A stretch of DNA of 64,000 nucleotides from JAJVHZ01 sp041395385. GTDB taxonomy: Bacteria > Pseudomonadota > Gammaproteobacteria > JAJPIJ01. Each line of letters begins with the position of its first letter. Positions within the stretch are counted from its first letter, which is position 1. Under the pieces are notes generated by a model. It searched no databases and was not told the DNA's origin. It saw nothing but the letters and a program-made list of their open reading frames with translations. Location of the stretch: contig JAWLAN010000024.1 of assembly GCA_041395385.1 (NCBI GenBank), positions 5,873-69,872 on the forward strand, read 5' to 3'. Shown in pieces: positions 36,805 to 45,240 of the stretch. The translations under genes and the position numbers were made by a program.

Positions 36805-37944
36805 ATGACTTCCACGCGCCAAGATCTGTTGGGGACCGTCGCGCCGGTCATAGCCGTCGGTGCACTGCTGGCCTTCGCCTTTCAGGTCATTGCACCGTTC
36901 CTGCTCGCCCTGGTGTGGGCCTCGATACTCGTCTACGCGACCTGGACACCATTCGCGTGGCTTGCACGCCTCGTACGGAGCCGCGGACTGGCCGCGGCGC
37001 TGATGGTCCTGGGGATTGCACTGCTGATCGTGGTTCCGCTGGTGTTCGCCGGGATGGAGCTGACCTCCCGTGTCGGCGCCATCGAGGCCTGGTACCAGGC
37101 GAAGGTTGCGGCCGGCTGGCCGGAGGTGCCGCGCTGGATTGCCACGCTGCCGTGGGTGGGTCCGCGGATCGACAATGCCTGGATCAGTCTCGGCGCCGGC
37201 GACCCGGAGATGCTGGCCAGGCTGCGCGAATGGGCCAGGCCCGTGATCGGGCTGTTGCTGCAACTGGGCTCCGCCCTCGGCAGCGGCTTTCTCCTGTTGT
37301 TGCTGAGCCTGGTGTTCGCCTTGTTCATCTACGCCAACGGCGAGCAACTGGTGCGATGGCTGAGCGGACTGTCGGGGCGCATCGCCGGGCAGCGGGGGGA
37401 GGAACTCTTCCGCATCGCCGGGTCGACGGTGCGGGGCGTGGTCTACGGATTCATCGGCACGGCGCTCGCGCAGGGTGCGGCGGCGTACTTCGGTTACTGG
37501 CTGGCGGGCGTGCCCAATGCACTGAGCTTCGGGCTCGTGACCTGCCTCCTCTCGATCATTCCGGGAGGTCCGGGACTGCTGGGCATACCCGTCGCGCTGT
37601 GGCTGTACCAGCAGGGCGAGACCGGCTGGGCGATCTTCCTGGGCATCTGGATAGTCGGCGTCGTCAGCTCGCTCGACAACGTCGTCAAGCCGCTGCTGAT
37701 CGGCAAGGAGACCAGCCTGCCGTTCCTGCTCATCATGATGGGTGTCATCGGCGGCGCGCTGGCCTGGGGCCTGCTCGGCGTGTTCCTGGGGCCGACCCTG
37801 CTCGCCGTATGCCACAACGTGCTGCAGCGATGGGCGTTCGCTTCGGCGGAGGAAGAGATGGGCGGCGACACGATATCCGCTTCCGGGGGCGCGGCGGGCG
37901 GCGCTATGCAAGCCCCGGCGCCGGAGACGCGTCTGTTCGATTAG
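36805..37944 (+). CDS. AI-2E family (PerM/YdiK-like) membrane permease
   Basis: The 379-aa product has about eight membrane spans, with the paired N-terminal spans (VIAVGALLAFAFQVIAPFLLALVWASILVYATWTPF), a soluble mid-section, and the conserved C-terminal block including SIIPGGPGLLGIPVALWL, DNVVKPLLIGK, and LGVFLGPTLLAVCHNVL. The family includes TqsA and ion antiporter-like members; the substrate here is unknown. It is separated from arcC by 153 bp with a likely -10 near 36762. A charged/Gly-rich tail follows the last span. Confidence 0.85.
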   Translation: MTSTRQDLLGTVAPVIAVGALLAFAFQVIAPFLLALVWASILVYATWTPFAWLARLVRSRGLAAALMVLGIALLIVVPLVFAGMELTSRVGAIEAWYQAKVAAGWPEVPRWIATLPWVGPRIDNAWISLGAGDPEMLARLREWARPVIGLLLQLGSALGSGFLLLLLSLVFALFIYANGEQLVRWLSGLSGRIAGQRGEELFRIAGSTVRGVVYGFIGTALAQGAAAYFGYWLAGVPNALSFGLVTCLLSIIPGGPGLLGIPVALWLYQQGETGWAIFLGIWIVGVVSSLDNVVKPLLIGKETSLPFLLIMMGVIGGALAWGLLGVFLGPTLLAVCHNVLQRWAFASAEEEMGGDTISASGGAAGGAMQAPAPETRLFD

Positions 37945-37966
37945 GCGGACAACCTTGAAGGGTCAA

Positions 37967-37990
37967 GGGCCGCGCCGGCCGGCGCGGCCC
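37967..37990. terminator. 24-bp perfect palindrome between convergent genes
   Basis: Twelve base pairs (GGGCCGCGCCGG and its complement) form an uninterrupted inverted repeat in the 55-bp gap between the permease and the HdeA/B-like gene. It can fold as a bidirectional terminator hairpin on either transcript. No T run follows. Confidence 0.55.
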
Positions 37991-37999
37991 GGGTTGCAT

Positions 38000-38299
38000 T
38001 CACTGCTTGCTGACAGTCTCGAAGGTCTCGACGAACTTGGCGGTCGGGTTGTCGAGGCAATGGTCCCGCACCTTGTCGGTGATGGCCGCGTTCTTGTCCA
38101 GCTCCAGCGAGGTATTGCCGGCCTTGCCGTTAAGGTAGCCGTGCATGTAGGCCATCGACAGCTCGCGGCCGCGATCGTCGCTCGACATGACGTCCTTGCA
38201 GGTGACGGCGGTGATGTCGGTGATCGACTTGATGGGTTCCTCTGCGATGGCTGCCGAGGCGGCGGTGGCAAGTGCAATTCCGAGCCAGTAGTGGCGCAT
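38000..38299 (-). CDS. HdeA/HdeB-like periplasmic acid-stress chaperone
   Basis: The 99-aa product has a signal peptide (HYWLGIALATAASAAIA) and a small helical domain with two Cys (Cys34 in TCKDVM and Cys81 in DHCLDN) placed as in HdeA/HdeB. The AYMHGYLNGKAG segment matches the family's GWMxGYxNG-type motif. HdeA/B unfold at low pH and hold other periplasmic proteins. A GGAGA site favours ATG 38299 over the ATG two codons earlier. Confidence 0.82.
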   Translation of the reverse strand: MRHYWLGIALATAASAAIAEEPIKSITDITAVTCKDVMSSDDRGRELSMAYMHGYLNGKAGNTSLELDKNAAITDKVRDHCLDNPTAKFVETFETVSKQ

Positions 38300-38410
38300 G
38301 GTCATTCTCCGATCTGTGCTTGAGTTGTTTGAATGTGTCCGTATTCCCCGCCGGTCCCGTTGTCCAAGGCACGCTCAACGTCGGGCGGGAATTGTCGTCA
38401 GGAACACCGG

Positions 38411-38734
38411 CTACGGCGCATAGCCCCGCATGCAGGCGTTGTACGCGTCGTTATAGACCTGATCCCGGGTAGAGGCATTGCGCGCGCCGCTGGCCACACC
38501 GCCGATGATGGCGCCTACCGCCGCACCTGTGCCCGCGTCGCCGGCAATCGCTCCGAATAGGGCGCCGCCGGCCGCGCCCCGGGCGCCGCCGCGGACCATG
38601 CCGCGCCCCGCCGGGGCGGCGTACTCGGCCTCGCGCCGCGCGTAGTCGGCGCAATAGGACGCGGACTGAGCCTCCGCAACAGCAGCGGTGCCCAGGCAGC
38701 ACAACACCGTCAACACCCTGTATTTCACCTTCAT
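38411..38734 (-). CDS. Exported glycine-zipper protein (YMGG-like)
   Basis: The 107-aa product has a signal peptide (YRVLTVLCCLGTAAVAEA) followed by a glycine-zipper segment with regular G/A spacing (GGALFGAIAGDAGTGAAVGAIIGGVASGA), and ends DAYNACMRGYAP. Such proteins insert in or associate with membranes, with unknown roles. GAGGAGGGG precedes ATG 38734 and decides the start. A TATAGT -10 on this strand (38855-38850) sits at the expected distance from the box at 38881, so this gene may share that operator with the divergent DUF3943 gene. Confidence 0.8.
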   Translation of the reverse strand: MKVKYRVLTVLCCLGTAAVAEAQSASYCADYARREAEYAAPAGRGMVRGGARGAAGGALFGAIAGDAGTGAAVGAIIGGVASGARNASTRDQVYNDAYNACMRGYAP

Positions 38735-39149
38735 CGCGCACCCCTCCTCGTTGCCGTCAATCGCGCTGGTTTTAGCGGTGGAGACCAGCGCGCACGCTCC
38801 GAACGGCAGATGTGCACGCATCGGCCTCACCTTCGATGCATTCCGCCGTACTATACCAGCGGGCCGCTCCGCACTGCATAGGACCAAAGTCTAATTTTAC
38901 ATCCGGCGCGCGGCCGCTAGGGTGACCGTTGAAGGAATCCGAATCCGGCAGCCGGACTGCCGGTAGGTCCTGTGGCATCTGCGGGACTCGTTCGGTTCCG
39001 TGGCAATCCGTGCCGATAACCGCCGGGGCCGTTCCGAACGGCGGTCGGTGAGTGACCTTGTCCGCGCTGCGGAACTGGGCATCCCGAGGCAGGTGACCGG
39101 GATCGCGCATCCCGCGTCGCGGCTGATCCGTCCTCCGACGACACTGACG
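38735..39149. other. Divergent intergenic region with regulatory box
   Basis: These 415 bp separate the glycine-zipper gene from the DUF3943 gene. They contain the box at 38881-38896 with a -10-like hexamer on each side at equivalent distance (TATAGT leftward at 38855, TAGGGT rightward at 38918). The stretch 39000-39149 is open in the DUF3943 frame but is not convincingly coding. Confidence 0.6.
38881..38896 (+). promoter_or_regulatory. GGACCAAnGTCYAATW box between divergent genes
   Basis: This is a full consensus match. Its centre (38886.5) lies 31.5 nt from the first base of TATAGT on the minus strand and 31.5 nt from TAGGGT on the plus strand, so it could activate both directions. Confidence 0.65.
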
Positions 39150-40085
39150 ATGAAGGTCTTCACCAAGGATGTCTGCGTCCGGGCGATAATGTTTGGCGCG
39201 CTCGGCACACTATCCGTGGCTGCCGGCGCCGCGGGCGGCGGCGACCCATCACGGCATACCTCGCCGGCCGAAACCAATACGGTGCAGGCGGCCGTAGTTG
39301 CCGATCTGCCGCTGGTCCCCTTTCTGGACCATCCCGGGACGATCGCAGCCGCCGTGGCAGACGCGGAGCGGAAAGAATCAGGCGGCGGGTATCGCTGGGA
39401 CGGGCCGCCCCGGGCCGAGCCGGACTGGGCCGGCGTCGGGCGGGACACCTTGTACTTCATCGGCTACCAGTTTGCCGCGATTGGCGTGCTCTACGTCCTG
39501 CCCTCCGAAGTCTCGGGCTGGAGCGAAGAGCAGAAGGACGATTACAGTTTCGAGAGCTGGAAGGAGCACGCGGGCGACCCGGTATGGGACAAGGACCTCT
39601 GGTGGCTGAACTACATCCTGCATCCTTACTGGGGCGCGGCCTACTACACAAACGGGCAGGAGAGGGGACTCAACCAGGGGCAGGCCTTCGTGTATTCGGC
39701 GCTGCTCTCGACGCTGTATGAGTTCGGCGTCGAGGCGATGTTCGAAGAGCCTTCCTTCCAGGACCTGATCGTGACGCCCGTGGGCGGCTACCTCGTGGGT
39801 CAAATCCTGTTCGCGCCGATCAGGGAGCGGATACGCGCCCGGCCCGGTGAGCCCGGCTGGGCCGGCAGGACGCTGTTGTTGCTGACCGATCCCCTGGGCG
39901 TGCTGAACGCGTCAATGGACAGGCTCTTTGGCGTGAAGTCCGGCTTGACCCTGCAGTGGACCGCGCTGCCTGTTTCTGATCGATTGCCGGGAGAGCGCTG
40001 GAACGAAGTTGACGCGGTGGGCGGCTATGCGCCCGGACCCGCTACTCACGGCGGATGGGGCCTGCAACTGCGCGCGACTTGGTGA
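39150..40085 (+). CDS. DUF3943 family exported protein
   Basis: The 311-aa product has a signal-like N-terminus (IMFGALGTLSVAAGAAG) and the DUF3943 core: DKDLWWLNYILHPYWGAAYYTNGQERGLNQGQAFVYSALLSTLYEFGVEAMFEEPSFQDLIVTPVGGYLVG (residues ~150-220, only key parts matter: the HP, YEFG, PSxQDLxxTPxGG elements). The protein probably sits in or at a membrane; its function is unknown. ATG at 39150 is chosen because the signal peptide starts there. The end (GGWGLQLRATW) is aromatic, compatible with an outer-membrane location. Confidence 0.78.
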   Translation: MKVFTKDVCVRAIMFGALGTLSVAAGAAGGGDPSRHTSPAETNTVQAAVVADLPLVPFLDHPGTIAAAVADAERKESGGGYRWDGPPRAEPDWAGVGRDTLYFIGYQFAAIGVLYVLPSEVSGWSEEQKDDYSFESWKEHAGDPVWDKDLWWLNYILHPYWGAAYYTNGQERGLNQGQAFVYSALLSTLYEFGVEAMFEEPSFQDLIVTPVGGYLVGQILFAPIRERIRARPGEPGWAGRTLLLLTDPLGVLNASMDRLFGVKSGLTLQWTALPVSDRLPGERWNEVDAVGGYAPGPATHGGWGLQLRATW

Positions 40086-40213
40086 CGGGCCAGCGCGACC
40101 GAGGAGTATTGCGTATCGAGGAATGAGATGTCCTCGCGTGGCTGGAAATTGCCTCGCACCCGATCCGGGAGCACCCGCGGCCGGCGTGACGCGGCGGAGG
40201 GGCTGAAGCAGGG

Positions 40214-40456
40214 CTAGAAGCGAAGCACCTGGACCACGAGCTCGCGGCCCTTCCAGTGCATGCCGTTGAGGCGCTGCGCCATCTTGTAGAGGGTCTCTAC
40301 GGCCGGGGCTTCGAAGGTGAGGGTCACCGCGGGCCGCGAGCCGTCGCCGGTCACGTGCTCGATGGTGGCTATCTTCGGCGCGCCGTATTTCGTGAGGAAC
40401 TCCTGCAACTCCTCGTCGGTGGTCGCCGGGTCCACGTTGCCCATCCAGAGTTTCAT
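40214..40456 (-). CDS. Small RRM-type RNA-binding protein
   Basis: The 80-aa product is a single RNA-recognition-motif domain: RNP2-like KLWMGNVDPATTDEELQEFLTKYG at the start, and an RNP1-position segment near AVTLTFEAPAVETLYKMAQRLNG, ending GRELVVQVLRF. The RNP1 aromatic residues are weak, so RNA binding is inferred from fold. ATG 40456 has a GGAG site; a TTG four codons upstream is the other option. It is 44 bp downstream of the GNAT gene and may be the last gene of the leftward operon. Confidence 0.8.
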   Translation of the reverse strand: MKLWMGNVDPATTDEELQEFLTKYGAPKIATIEHVTGDGSRPAVTLTFEAPAVETLYKMAQRLNGMHWKGRELVVQVLRF

Positions 40457-40500
40457 GTCGTTCTCCAATCTGTCGACGTGCGGTCGCGGTCAGGCGACCT

Positions 40501-41064
40501 TCAATCCGGGCGCAGTTGCAGTCGGACGCGCAGGGTGCCCGGGTCCCCGGCGTCCGTGACGACTTCGAAGCCGAGCCTGCGCGCGCATTCGAGCATGGGA
40601 CGATTGCGGGCGAGCACGTAACCTTCGATGAATCGCAATCCCTGCGCCCTGCCGCGGCGGATCAGCTCCTTCAGCAGCGCCGTGGCGAGCCCCAGGCCCT
40701 GCCACTCATTGGCGACGGTGACCGCGAACTCGGCCGTCTCGTTGCGCGCATCGGCGATGTAGCGCCCGCCGGCGACGATCGTATTCGTACCCCCATCGTC
40801 CGCCGAGACCGCCACCAGCGCGACCTCCTCGCCGGGAGACGGATTGACCGCGCGCTCCAGCATCTCGACCGGCAGTTGCTTCATGGGCGCCATGAAGCGG
40901 GTGAGTCGGGCCTCACCGGACAGGCGCTCGAACGCGCTACGCAACGCCACCGCATCGTCGGGACGTATCGCCCGCAGGATGATGTGGCGTCCGTCACGCA
41001 GCGTGATATCTCTCGGACCGGAATCCGCGACCGGCGTCTGACCGCTAGCGAAGAGAGTCGTCAC
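40501..41064 (-). CDS. GNAT-family N-acetyltransferase
   Basis: The 187-aa product has the GNAT acetyl-CoA site: EFAVTVANEWQGLGLATALLKELIRRGRAQGLRFIEGYVLARNRPMLECARRLGF, where the Q/R-x-x-G-x-G/A element is QGLGLA. The N-terminus (RDGRHIILRAIRPDDA) resembles acetyltransferases fused to or partnered with acyl-CoA synthetases that modify lysines. In an operon with acetate kinase and phosphotransacetylase, a role in acetylating central enzymes is possible but inferred. The GTG start has a GAGGG site. It lies 12 bp after the fabI-type gene. Confidence 0.85.
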   Translation of the reverse strand: MTTLFASGQTPVADSGPRDITLRDGRHIILRAIRPDDAVALRSAFERLSGEARLTRFMAPMKQLPVEMLERAVNPSPGEEVALVAVSADDGGTNTIVAGGRYIADARNETAEFAVTVANEWQGLGLATALLKELIRRGRAQGLRFIEGYVLARNRPMLECARRLGFEVVTDAGDPGTLRVRLQLRPD

Positions 41065-41076
41065 GCGGCAGGGCCC

Positions 41077-41859
41077 TCAGGACATGATGTTGACGCCGCC
41101 GTCCACGTACACGGTGCCGCCGGTGATGCGGCGCGCGTACGGTGTGGCGAGGTAGGCGCAGGCGAAGCCGACGTCCATGATGTCGACCAGCTCGCCGACC
41201 GGCGACTTCGCGACCGCCTCGTTCAGCATCAGGTCGAAATCTCTCAATCCCGACGCCGCCCGTGTCCTCAGCGGTCCCGGCGAGATCGCGTGCACGCGGA
41301 TCCCGCGCTTGCCCAGCTCGTAGGCGAGGTACCGGCAGGAGGCCTCCAGCGCGGCCTTCACCGGTCCCATCACGTTGTAGTTGGCGACGACCTTGTTGGC
41401 GCCGTGATAGCTCATGGCGAACATGGTCCCGCCGTCCTTCATGAGCGGGGCGGCGAGCCTCGCCATGCGGACGAAGGAGTGGCAGGAGATGTCCATCGCC
41501 TTCGCGAAGCCCTCGGCCGTGCAGTTCAGCAGGCCACCCTGCAGGTCGTCCTTCGGCGCCCAGGCGATCGAATGCACCAGGATGTCGAGCGTTCCCCAGT
41601 CCTTCGCGATGCGATCGAAGACCGCCTCGAGCTCGCCCGGCCTCGATACGTCCAGGGGCAGGAACAAGGGCGCCTGCATTGCCGTCGCGAGCGGTTCGAC
41701 AAAGTCCTTCGCCTTTTCATTGAGATAGGTGATCGCGAGCTCGGCGCCGAGCTCGTGGAATGCCGATGCGCAACCGTAGGCGATGGAGTGCTCGTTGGCG
41801 ATGCCGACGACCAGTGCCTTCTTTCCGGCCAGTACAGGGCGCTGAACATCCACGGTCAT
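41077..41859 (-). CDS. fabI: FabI-type enoyl-[ACP] reductase
   Basis: The 260-aa SDR-type product has the FabI nucleotide loop GKKALVVGIANEHSIAYG, and the catalytic tyrosines in MSYHGANKVVANYNVMGPVKAALEASCRYLA (Y-x6-K). GGTVYVDGGVNIM near the end matches FabI. It reduces the enoyl double bond in fatty acid elongation. Its place in an operon with phosphotransacetylase, acetate kinase and a PhaC-like protein suggests a specialised second FabI acting on short enoyl thioesters; this is inference. It lies 13 bp after the CoA-transferase B gene. Confidence 0.88.
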   Translation of the reverse strand: MTVDVQRPVLAGKKALVVGIANEHSIAYGCASAFHELGAELAITYLNEKAKDFVEPLATAMQAPLFLPLDVSRPGELEAVFDRIAKDWGTLDILVHSIAWAPKDDLQGGLLNCTAEGFAKAMDISCHSFVRMARLAAPLMKDGGTMFAMSYHGANKVVANYNVMGPVKAALEASCRYLAYELGKRGIRVHAISPGPLRTRAASGLRDFDLMLNEAVAKSPVGELVDIMDVGFACAYLATPYARRITGGTVYVDGGVNIMS

Positions 41860-41872
41860 GAATGGGTTCTCC

Positions 41873-42532
41873 TCAGAGATGCATTGATGGGATGTGGTCG
41901 GGGACCACGAGGCTGGCCTCGGTGCTCGTGAGCACGTCGTTGACGCTTACGCCCGGCGCCGTCTCCAGGAGGGTGGGACGCCCCTCCGCGAAAGAGATGA
42001 CGGCCAGTTCGGTGACCACCAGATCGACACGTCGCGTCGAGGTCAGCGGCAACGAGCACTGCTTGATGATCTTCGGCCTGCCCTTGGCCGTGTGTTGCAT
42101 GGCCACGACCACACGCTTGGCCCCGACGACGAGGTCCATCGCGCCGCCCATGCCCGGCACCATCTTGCCCGGGATCATCCAGTTGGCGAGACGGCCCTGC
42201 TCGTCGACCTGCAGTCCGCCCAACACCGTCATGTCGAGATGGCCGCCGCGGATGAGGCCGAAGGACATCGCGCTGTCGAAGGTGCTGGCGCCGGGCAGCG
42301 CCGTGACCGGCTGCCCCGCGGCATCCGTGAGCGTGGCGTGCCCCATGCCCTGCTCGGGGATGGGTCCGGTGCCGATGAGACCGTTCTCGGACTGGAAATA
42401 GATCTGCATGCCGGGCGGGACGTAATTCGCGACCAGCGTGGGGATCCCCACGCCGAGATTCACGAGCATCCCGGAGCGCAGTTCCTGCGCGATGCGCCTG
42501 GCGATGATGGTCTGTGCGTCCATGGGCATCAC
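41873..42532 (-). CDS. 3-oxoacid CoA-transferase, subunit B
   Basis: The 219-aa product is the beta subunit, with the catalytic Glu in FQSENGLIGTGP and LVNLGVGIPTLVANYVPPG near the N-terminus, plus LGGLQVDEQGRLANWMIPGKMVPGMGGAMDLV. Together with subunit A it moves CoA between acetoacetate and succinyl-CoA or acetyl-CoA. Its start (GTG 42532, or ATG 42529 or 42523) overlaps the subunit A stop, so the two are coupled. Whether the donor is succinyl- or acetyl-CoA (Sco versus Ato) cannot be settled. Confidence 0.93.
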   Translation of the reverse strand: MMPMDAQTIIARRIAQELRSGMLVNLGVGIPTLVANYVPPGMQIYFQSENGLIGTGPIPEQGMGHATLTDAAGQPVTALPGASTFDSAMSFGLIRGGHLDMTVLGGLQVDEQGRLANWMIPGKMVPGMGGAMDLVVGAKRVVVAMQHTAKGRPKIIKQCSLPLTSTRRVDLVVTELAVISFAEGRPTLLETAPGVSVNDVLTSTEASLVVPDHIPSMHL

Positions 42533-43176
42533 TCGTTGGTGATCAGGTAATCGACCAGCGGCGCCGGCGTTACCACCTGGTCGGGCGGGATCAGGCCCAC
42601 CGGTACGATGTGGTTGGCCTCGACGATGACGGTGTCGGTTGCCATCGCGATCACCGGGTTGAAGTTGCGGGCGGTGAGGGCATAGGCGAGATTGCCCAGG
42701 TAGTCGGCCAGGGAGCAGTTCACCAGCGCGAAATCGGCACGCAGCGCCGTTTCCACCAGGTAGTCCCTGCCGCCGACGGTGAGCCTCTGCTTGCCTTCCT
42801 CGACCACCGTGCCCACCCCGGTCGGCGTGAGTATTCCGCCGAGCCCGTAGCCGCCGGCGCGGATGCGTTCGATGAGCGTCCCCTGCGGAACGAGGTCGAC
42901 CTCGGTCTCGCCGGCCAGCATCTGCTGCTGAGTCTCGGGATTCAGTCCGATGTGGCTCACGACCGCCTTACGCACCGCCCTGGCCGAGATCAGCCTGCCG
43001 ATCCCGACGCCGGGCCTCGCCGTATCGTTGCCATACACTGTGAGACCGCGCTTGCCCTGGCGGATGAGCTCGTCGATCACCCGGTGCGGCGTGCCCACGC
43101 CCATGAAGCCGCCGATCATCAGGCTCGCGCCGTCGGGGATCATGGCCACTGCGTCGTTGAGCGGGATCGGTTTCAT
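42529..43176 (-). CDS. 3-oxoacid CoA-transferase, subunit A
   Basis: The 215-aa product has the alpha-subunit pattern: DGASLMIGGFMGVGTPHRVIDELIRQG, GIGRLISARAVRKAVVSHIGLNPE, and VPQGTLIERIRAGGYGLGGILTPTGVGT. Length matches AtoD/ScoA. With subunit B it activates acetoacetate made by the neighbouring 3-hydroxybutyrate dehydrogenase. ATG 43176 is preferred to TTG 43185. It lies 72 bp after bdhA. Confidence 0.93.
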   Translation of the reverse strand: MKPIPLNDAVAMIPDGASLMIGGFMGVGTPHRVIDELIRQGKRGLTVYGNDTARPGVGIGRLISARAVRKAVVSHIGLNPETQQQMLAGETEVDLVPQGTLIERIRAGGYGLGGILTPTGVGTVVEEGKQRLTVGGRDYLVETALRADFALVNCSLADYLGNLAYALTARNFNPVIAMATDTVIVEANHIVPVGLIPPDQVVTPAPLVDYLITNE

Positions 43177-43248
43177 GCTCTGCAAACCTGTACGTATGTC
43201 ATGGCCACCGGCCGTTGAATACTTGCGTGGTCGTCGCCGCCGAGGACT

Positions 43249-44031
43249 TCACTGCGCCGTCCACCCGCCATCCACGGGCAGGGCCGCGCCGCGTATCTGG
43301 GCCGCCCCGTCGGAACAGAGGAAGACCGCCAGGGCGCCGATCTGCTCGGGCGTGGCGAACTCGTGCGAGGGCTGCTTCTCGCCGAGCAGTTCCATCTTCG
43401 CGGCCTCGGGCGAGAGCTTCCTGCTCGCGGCGAGGTCGTCGATCTGCTTCTGCACCAGGGGCGTGAGCACCCAGCCCGGGCAGATCGCGTTGCAGGTCAC
43501 CCCCGTGGTGGCTGTCTCCAGCGCCACGACCTTGGTCATGCCGAGGATGCCGTGCTTGGCGGCGACGTAGGCGACCTTGTGGGCGGAGGCCACCAGTCCG
43601 TGCGTCGAGGCAACGTTGACGATGCGGCCCCAGTTGCGCTTCCGCATCTGTGGCAGGGCGGCGCGGATGGCGTGGAAGGCAGCCGAGAGGTTGATGGCGA
43701 TGATCTGATCCCAGCGTTCCGGCGGAAACTCTTCCACCGCGGCCGTGTACTGGATGCCGGCGTTGTTGACCAGGATGTCGACGCGTCCGAGTCCCGCGGC
43801 CGCGCGCTCAATCATGTCCGTGATCTCCGCGGGCTTGGACATGTCCGCCGCGCTGTACAGCACGTGCACGCCGTGCGCCGCGGCCAGCTCCTTGCGCAGC
43901 CGCTCGATCTGCTGCGCATCGCCGAAGCCGTTGATGACGATGTCGGCGCCCTGCCCGGCGAGCGCGCGCGCGATCCCCAGGCCGATGCCGCTCGTCGACC
44001 CCGTTACCAGCGCCACCTTACCCTTTAGCAT
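43249..44031 (-). CDS. bdhA: D-3-hydroxybutyrate dehydrogenase
   Basis: The 260-aa classical SDR product has VALVTGSTSGIGLGIARALA, the NNAG motif in ILVNNAGIQYTAAVEEFP, catalytic Ser in NVASTHGLVAS, and YVAAKHG (YxxxK). The GIQYTAAVE and WVLTPLVQKQI segments are typical of 3-hydroxybutyrate dehydrogenase. It interconverts 3-hydroxybutyrate and acetoacetate with NAD, linking PHB turnover to the CoA-transferase next door. The start overlaps the acetate kinase end by 14 bp. Confidence 0.92.
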   Translation of the reverse strand: MLKGKVALVTGSTSGIGLGIARALAGQGADIVINGFGDAQQIERLRKELAAAHGVHVLYSAADMSKPAEITDMIERAAAGLGRVDILVNNAGIQYTAAVEEFPPERWDQIIAINLSAAFHAIRAALPQMRKRNWGRIVNVASTHGLVASAHKVAYVAAKHGILGMTKVVALETATTGVTCNAICPGWVLTPLVQKQIDDLAASRKLSPEAAKMELLGEKQPSHEFATPEQIGALAVFLCSDGAAQIRGAALPVDGGWTAQ

Positions 44032-45238
44032 TCAGACGTTCCTCGCGATTGATGGCAGTGTCGCCGAGCAGCCGCCGCGTGTGCTGCGCGATCATCAGCT
44101 CCTCGTTGGTCGGGATCACCCAGGCCGATACCCGGCTCTGCGGCGTGCTGATGCGCGGGCCGCCGGCGCCGTTGGCGGCAGCATCGAGATCGACGCCCAG
44201 CCACGCCGCGTCGCGGCACACGCGCTCGCGGATCGCCGCGGAGTTCTCGCCGATGCCGGCGGTGAACACGATGGCGTCGAGGCCTCCGAGCGCGGCGACG
44301 AGCGATCCCAGTTCGCGCCGGATGCGATAGAGGTACAGATCCACGGCGAGCCGGGCGCGCGGCTCGCCGCTGGCGAGCAGGGTGCGCATGTCGCTGGAGA
44401 TCCCCGAGACGCCGAGCAGGCCGGACTGGTTGTAGATCAGCTTCTCGATCGCGCCCGCGCTCATCTTGCGCTCGCTCATGAGGTAGAGGACGACGCCCGG
44501 GTCGAGCGCGCCGCAGCGCGTGCCCATCGGCAGGCCGTCGACCGCCGTGAACCCCATGGTGCTGGCGACGCTGCGGCCGGCATCGAGCGCGCACATGCTG
44601 GCGCCGTTGCCGAGGTGCAGCACCACGGTCCTGCCGGCCGTGGCCGCGGCGTCGACGCGCGGCAACACCGAGGCGATGTACTCGTAGGACAGCCCGTGGA
44701 AGCCGTAGCGCCGCACGCCCGCGTCGTGCAGCTCGGCGGGCAGGGCGAACCACTGCGCAATCTCGGGATTCGATCGGTGGAAGGCGGTATCGAAGCAGGC
44801 CACCTGCGGCACGTCCGGCATGCGCTCCAGGAGCAGGCGGATCGGCGTGAGGTTGTGCGGCTGGTGCAGGGGCGCGAGCGGGATGAATTTCCTGAGCGCG
44901 GCGAGGATCCCGTTGTCGACCCGCACCGGCTCGGCGTACTCGAGCCCGCCGTGCACGACCCGGTGGCCGACGCCGGCGAGCGGCAGTTCCCTCAGCTCGC
45001 CGCGCAGGAACGAGCTCAGATGCTCCAGCGCGCCGTCGTGGCCGAGGTTCACGCCCTCGCCCCAGGAGCGCTCGCCGAGGATGGCGCCCGCGGCATCCCT
45101 GGCGATGAAGTGCGGTGCGGTGCTTATCCCCTCGATCTGTCCGCGGCAGTCGAGCGCGAGGCCGGCGCCGCGCTCGGCGAAGAGCGAGAACTTGATGCTC
45201 GAGGAGCCGGCGTTGAGGACCAGGATCGCCTCGGCCAT
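44018..45238 (-). CDS. ackA: Acetate kinase
   Basis: The 406-aa product has the ASKHA-fold motifs: LVLNAGSSSIKFSLF at the start, GHRVVHGG, YGFHGLSYEYI, the phosphate loop VVLHLGNGASMCALDAGRSVAS, and VFTAGIGENSAAIRERVC. It makes ATP from acetyl phosphate. It lies 2 bp after the phosphotransacetylase gene and overlaps bdhA. Length is normal. Its slightly divergent motifs fit the acetate/propionate kinase subgroup linked to DUF3141 clusters. Confidence 0.94.
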   Translation of the reverse strand: MAEAILVLNAGSSSIKFSLFAERGAGLALDCRGQIEGISTAPHFIARDAAGAILGERSWGEGVNLGHDGALEHLSSFLRGELRELPLAGVGHRVVHGGLEYAEPVRVDNGILAALRKFIPLAPLHQPHNLTPIRLLLERMPDVPQVACFDTAFHRSNPEIAQWFALPAELHDAGVRRYGFHGLSYEYIASVLPRVDAAATAGRTVVLHLGNGASMCALDAGRSVASTMGFTAVDGLPMGTRCGALDPGVVLYLMSERKMSAGAIEKLIYNQSGLLGVSGISSDMRTLLASGEPRARLAVDLYLYRIRRELGSLVAALGGLDAIVFTAGIGENSAAIRERVCRDAAWLGVDLDAAANGAGGPRISTPQSRVSAWVIPTNEELMIAQHTRRLLGDTAINREERLNAKG

Positions 45239-45240
45239 CG